From: CAZVCG01 sp964626265
Lineage (GTDB): Bacteria > Pseudomonadota > Alphaproteobacteria > UBA9219
Assembly (NCBI GenBank): GCA_964626265.1
Contig: CAZVCG010000063.1
Span: 1-6,153, forward strand
Length of the DNA stretch: 6,153 nt
Direction of reading: 5' to 3'
In this document: piece by piece, positions 6,123 to 6,153 of the stretch
Layout: every line of letters starts with the position of its first letter
How positions within the stretch are numbered: position 1 is the stretch's first letter
Program-made: the position numbers and the translations under genes
Notes under the pieces: generated by a model
Told to the model about the DNA's origin: nothing
Seen by the model: only the letters and a program-made list of their open reading frames with translations
The model's database searches: none

Positions 6123-6153
6123 GCCACCAGTAGACGGTTGAGATTAAGCAGAC

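Overview
The window looks like chromosomal DNA from an alphaproteobacterium of moderate G+C content. The evidence is a ParE of the alphaproteobacterial style (start MSDLF, motifs AKQAR and QLRETTMDP) and an upstream TTAA-N7-TTAA element matching the CtrA box of that class. Genus cannot be fixed from this window; a Micavibrio-like or Rhodospirillales-like lineage is only a guess.

Layout, left to right. Positions 1-212 are an A+T-rich non-coding leader with a CtrA-like box and a TATAAT -10 element. Positions 213-1562 (+) encode an unusual protein whose centre resembles the RelA/SpoT HD phosphohydrolase domain, with no recognisable synthetase motif. Positions 1637-3622 (+) encode ParE, the ATPase/TOPRIM subunit of topoisomerase IV, complete and with all key motifs. 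Positions 3628-5136 (-) encode AMP nucleosidase (Amn), complete and convergent with parE, with only five bases between the two stop codons. Positions 5137-5386 are a divergent intergenic region holding a G+C-rich inverted repeat near amn and an A+T-rich inverted repeat just before the next gene. Positions 5387-5914 and 5925-6122 (+) encode two small unrecognised proteins, probably co-transcribed.

Functional reading. ParE works with ParC (not in this window) to decatenate replicated chromosomes. Amn hydrolyses AMP to adenine and ribose 5-phosphate. The HD protein, if it is a true RelA/SpoT relative, would hydrolyse (p)ppGpp or a related nucleotide. Amn and the HD protein would then both act on purine nucleotides, but they lie on opposite strands with parE between them, so no shared operon is implied. 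The small two-gene unit at the right end is orphan. No RNA genes, insertion sequences, CRISPR arrays or convincing intrinsic terminators were seen. The most noteworthy items are the divergent HD protein with its possible CtrA-controlled promoter, and the orphan pair with its palindrome-rich upstream region.
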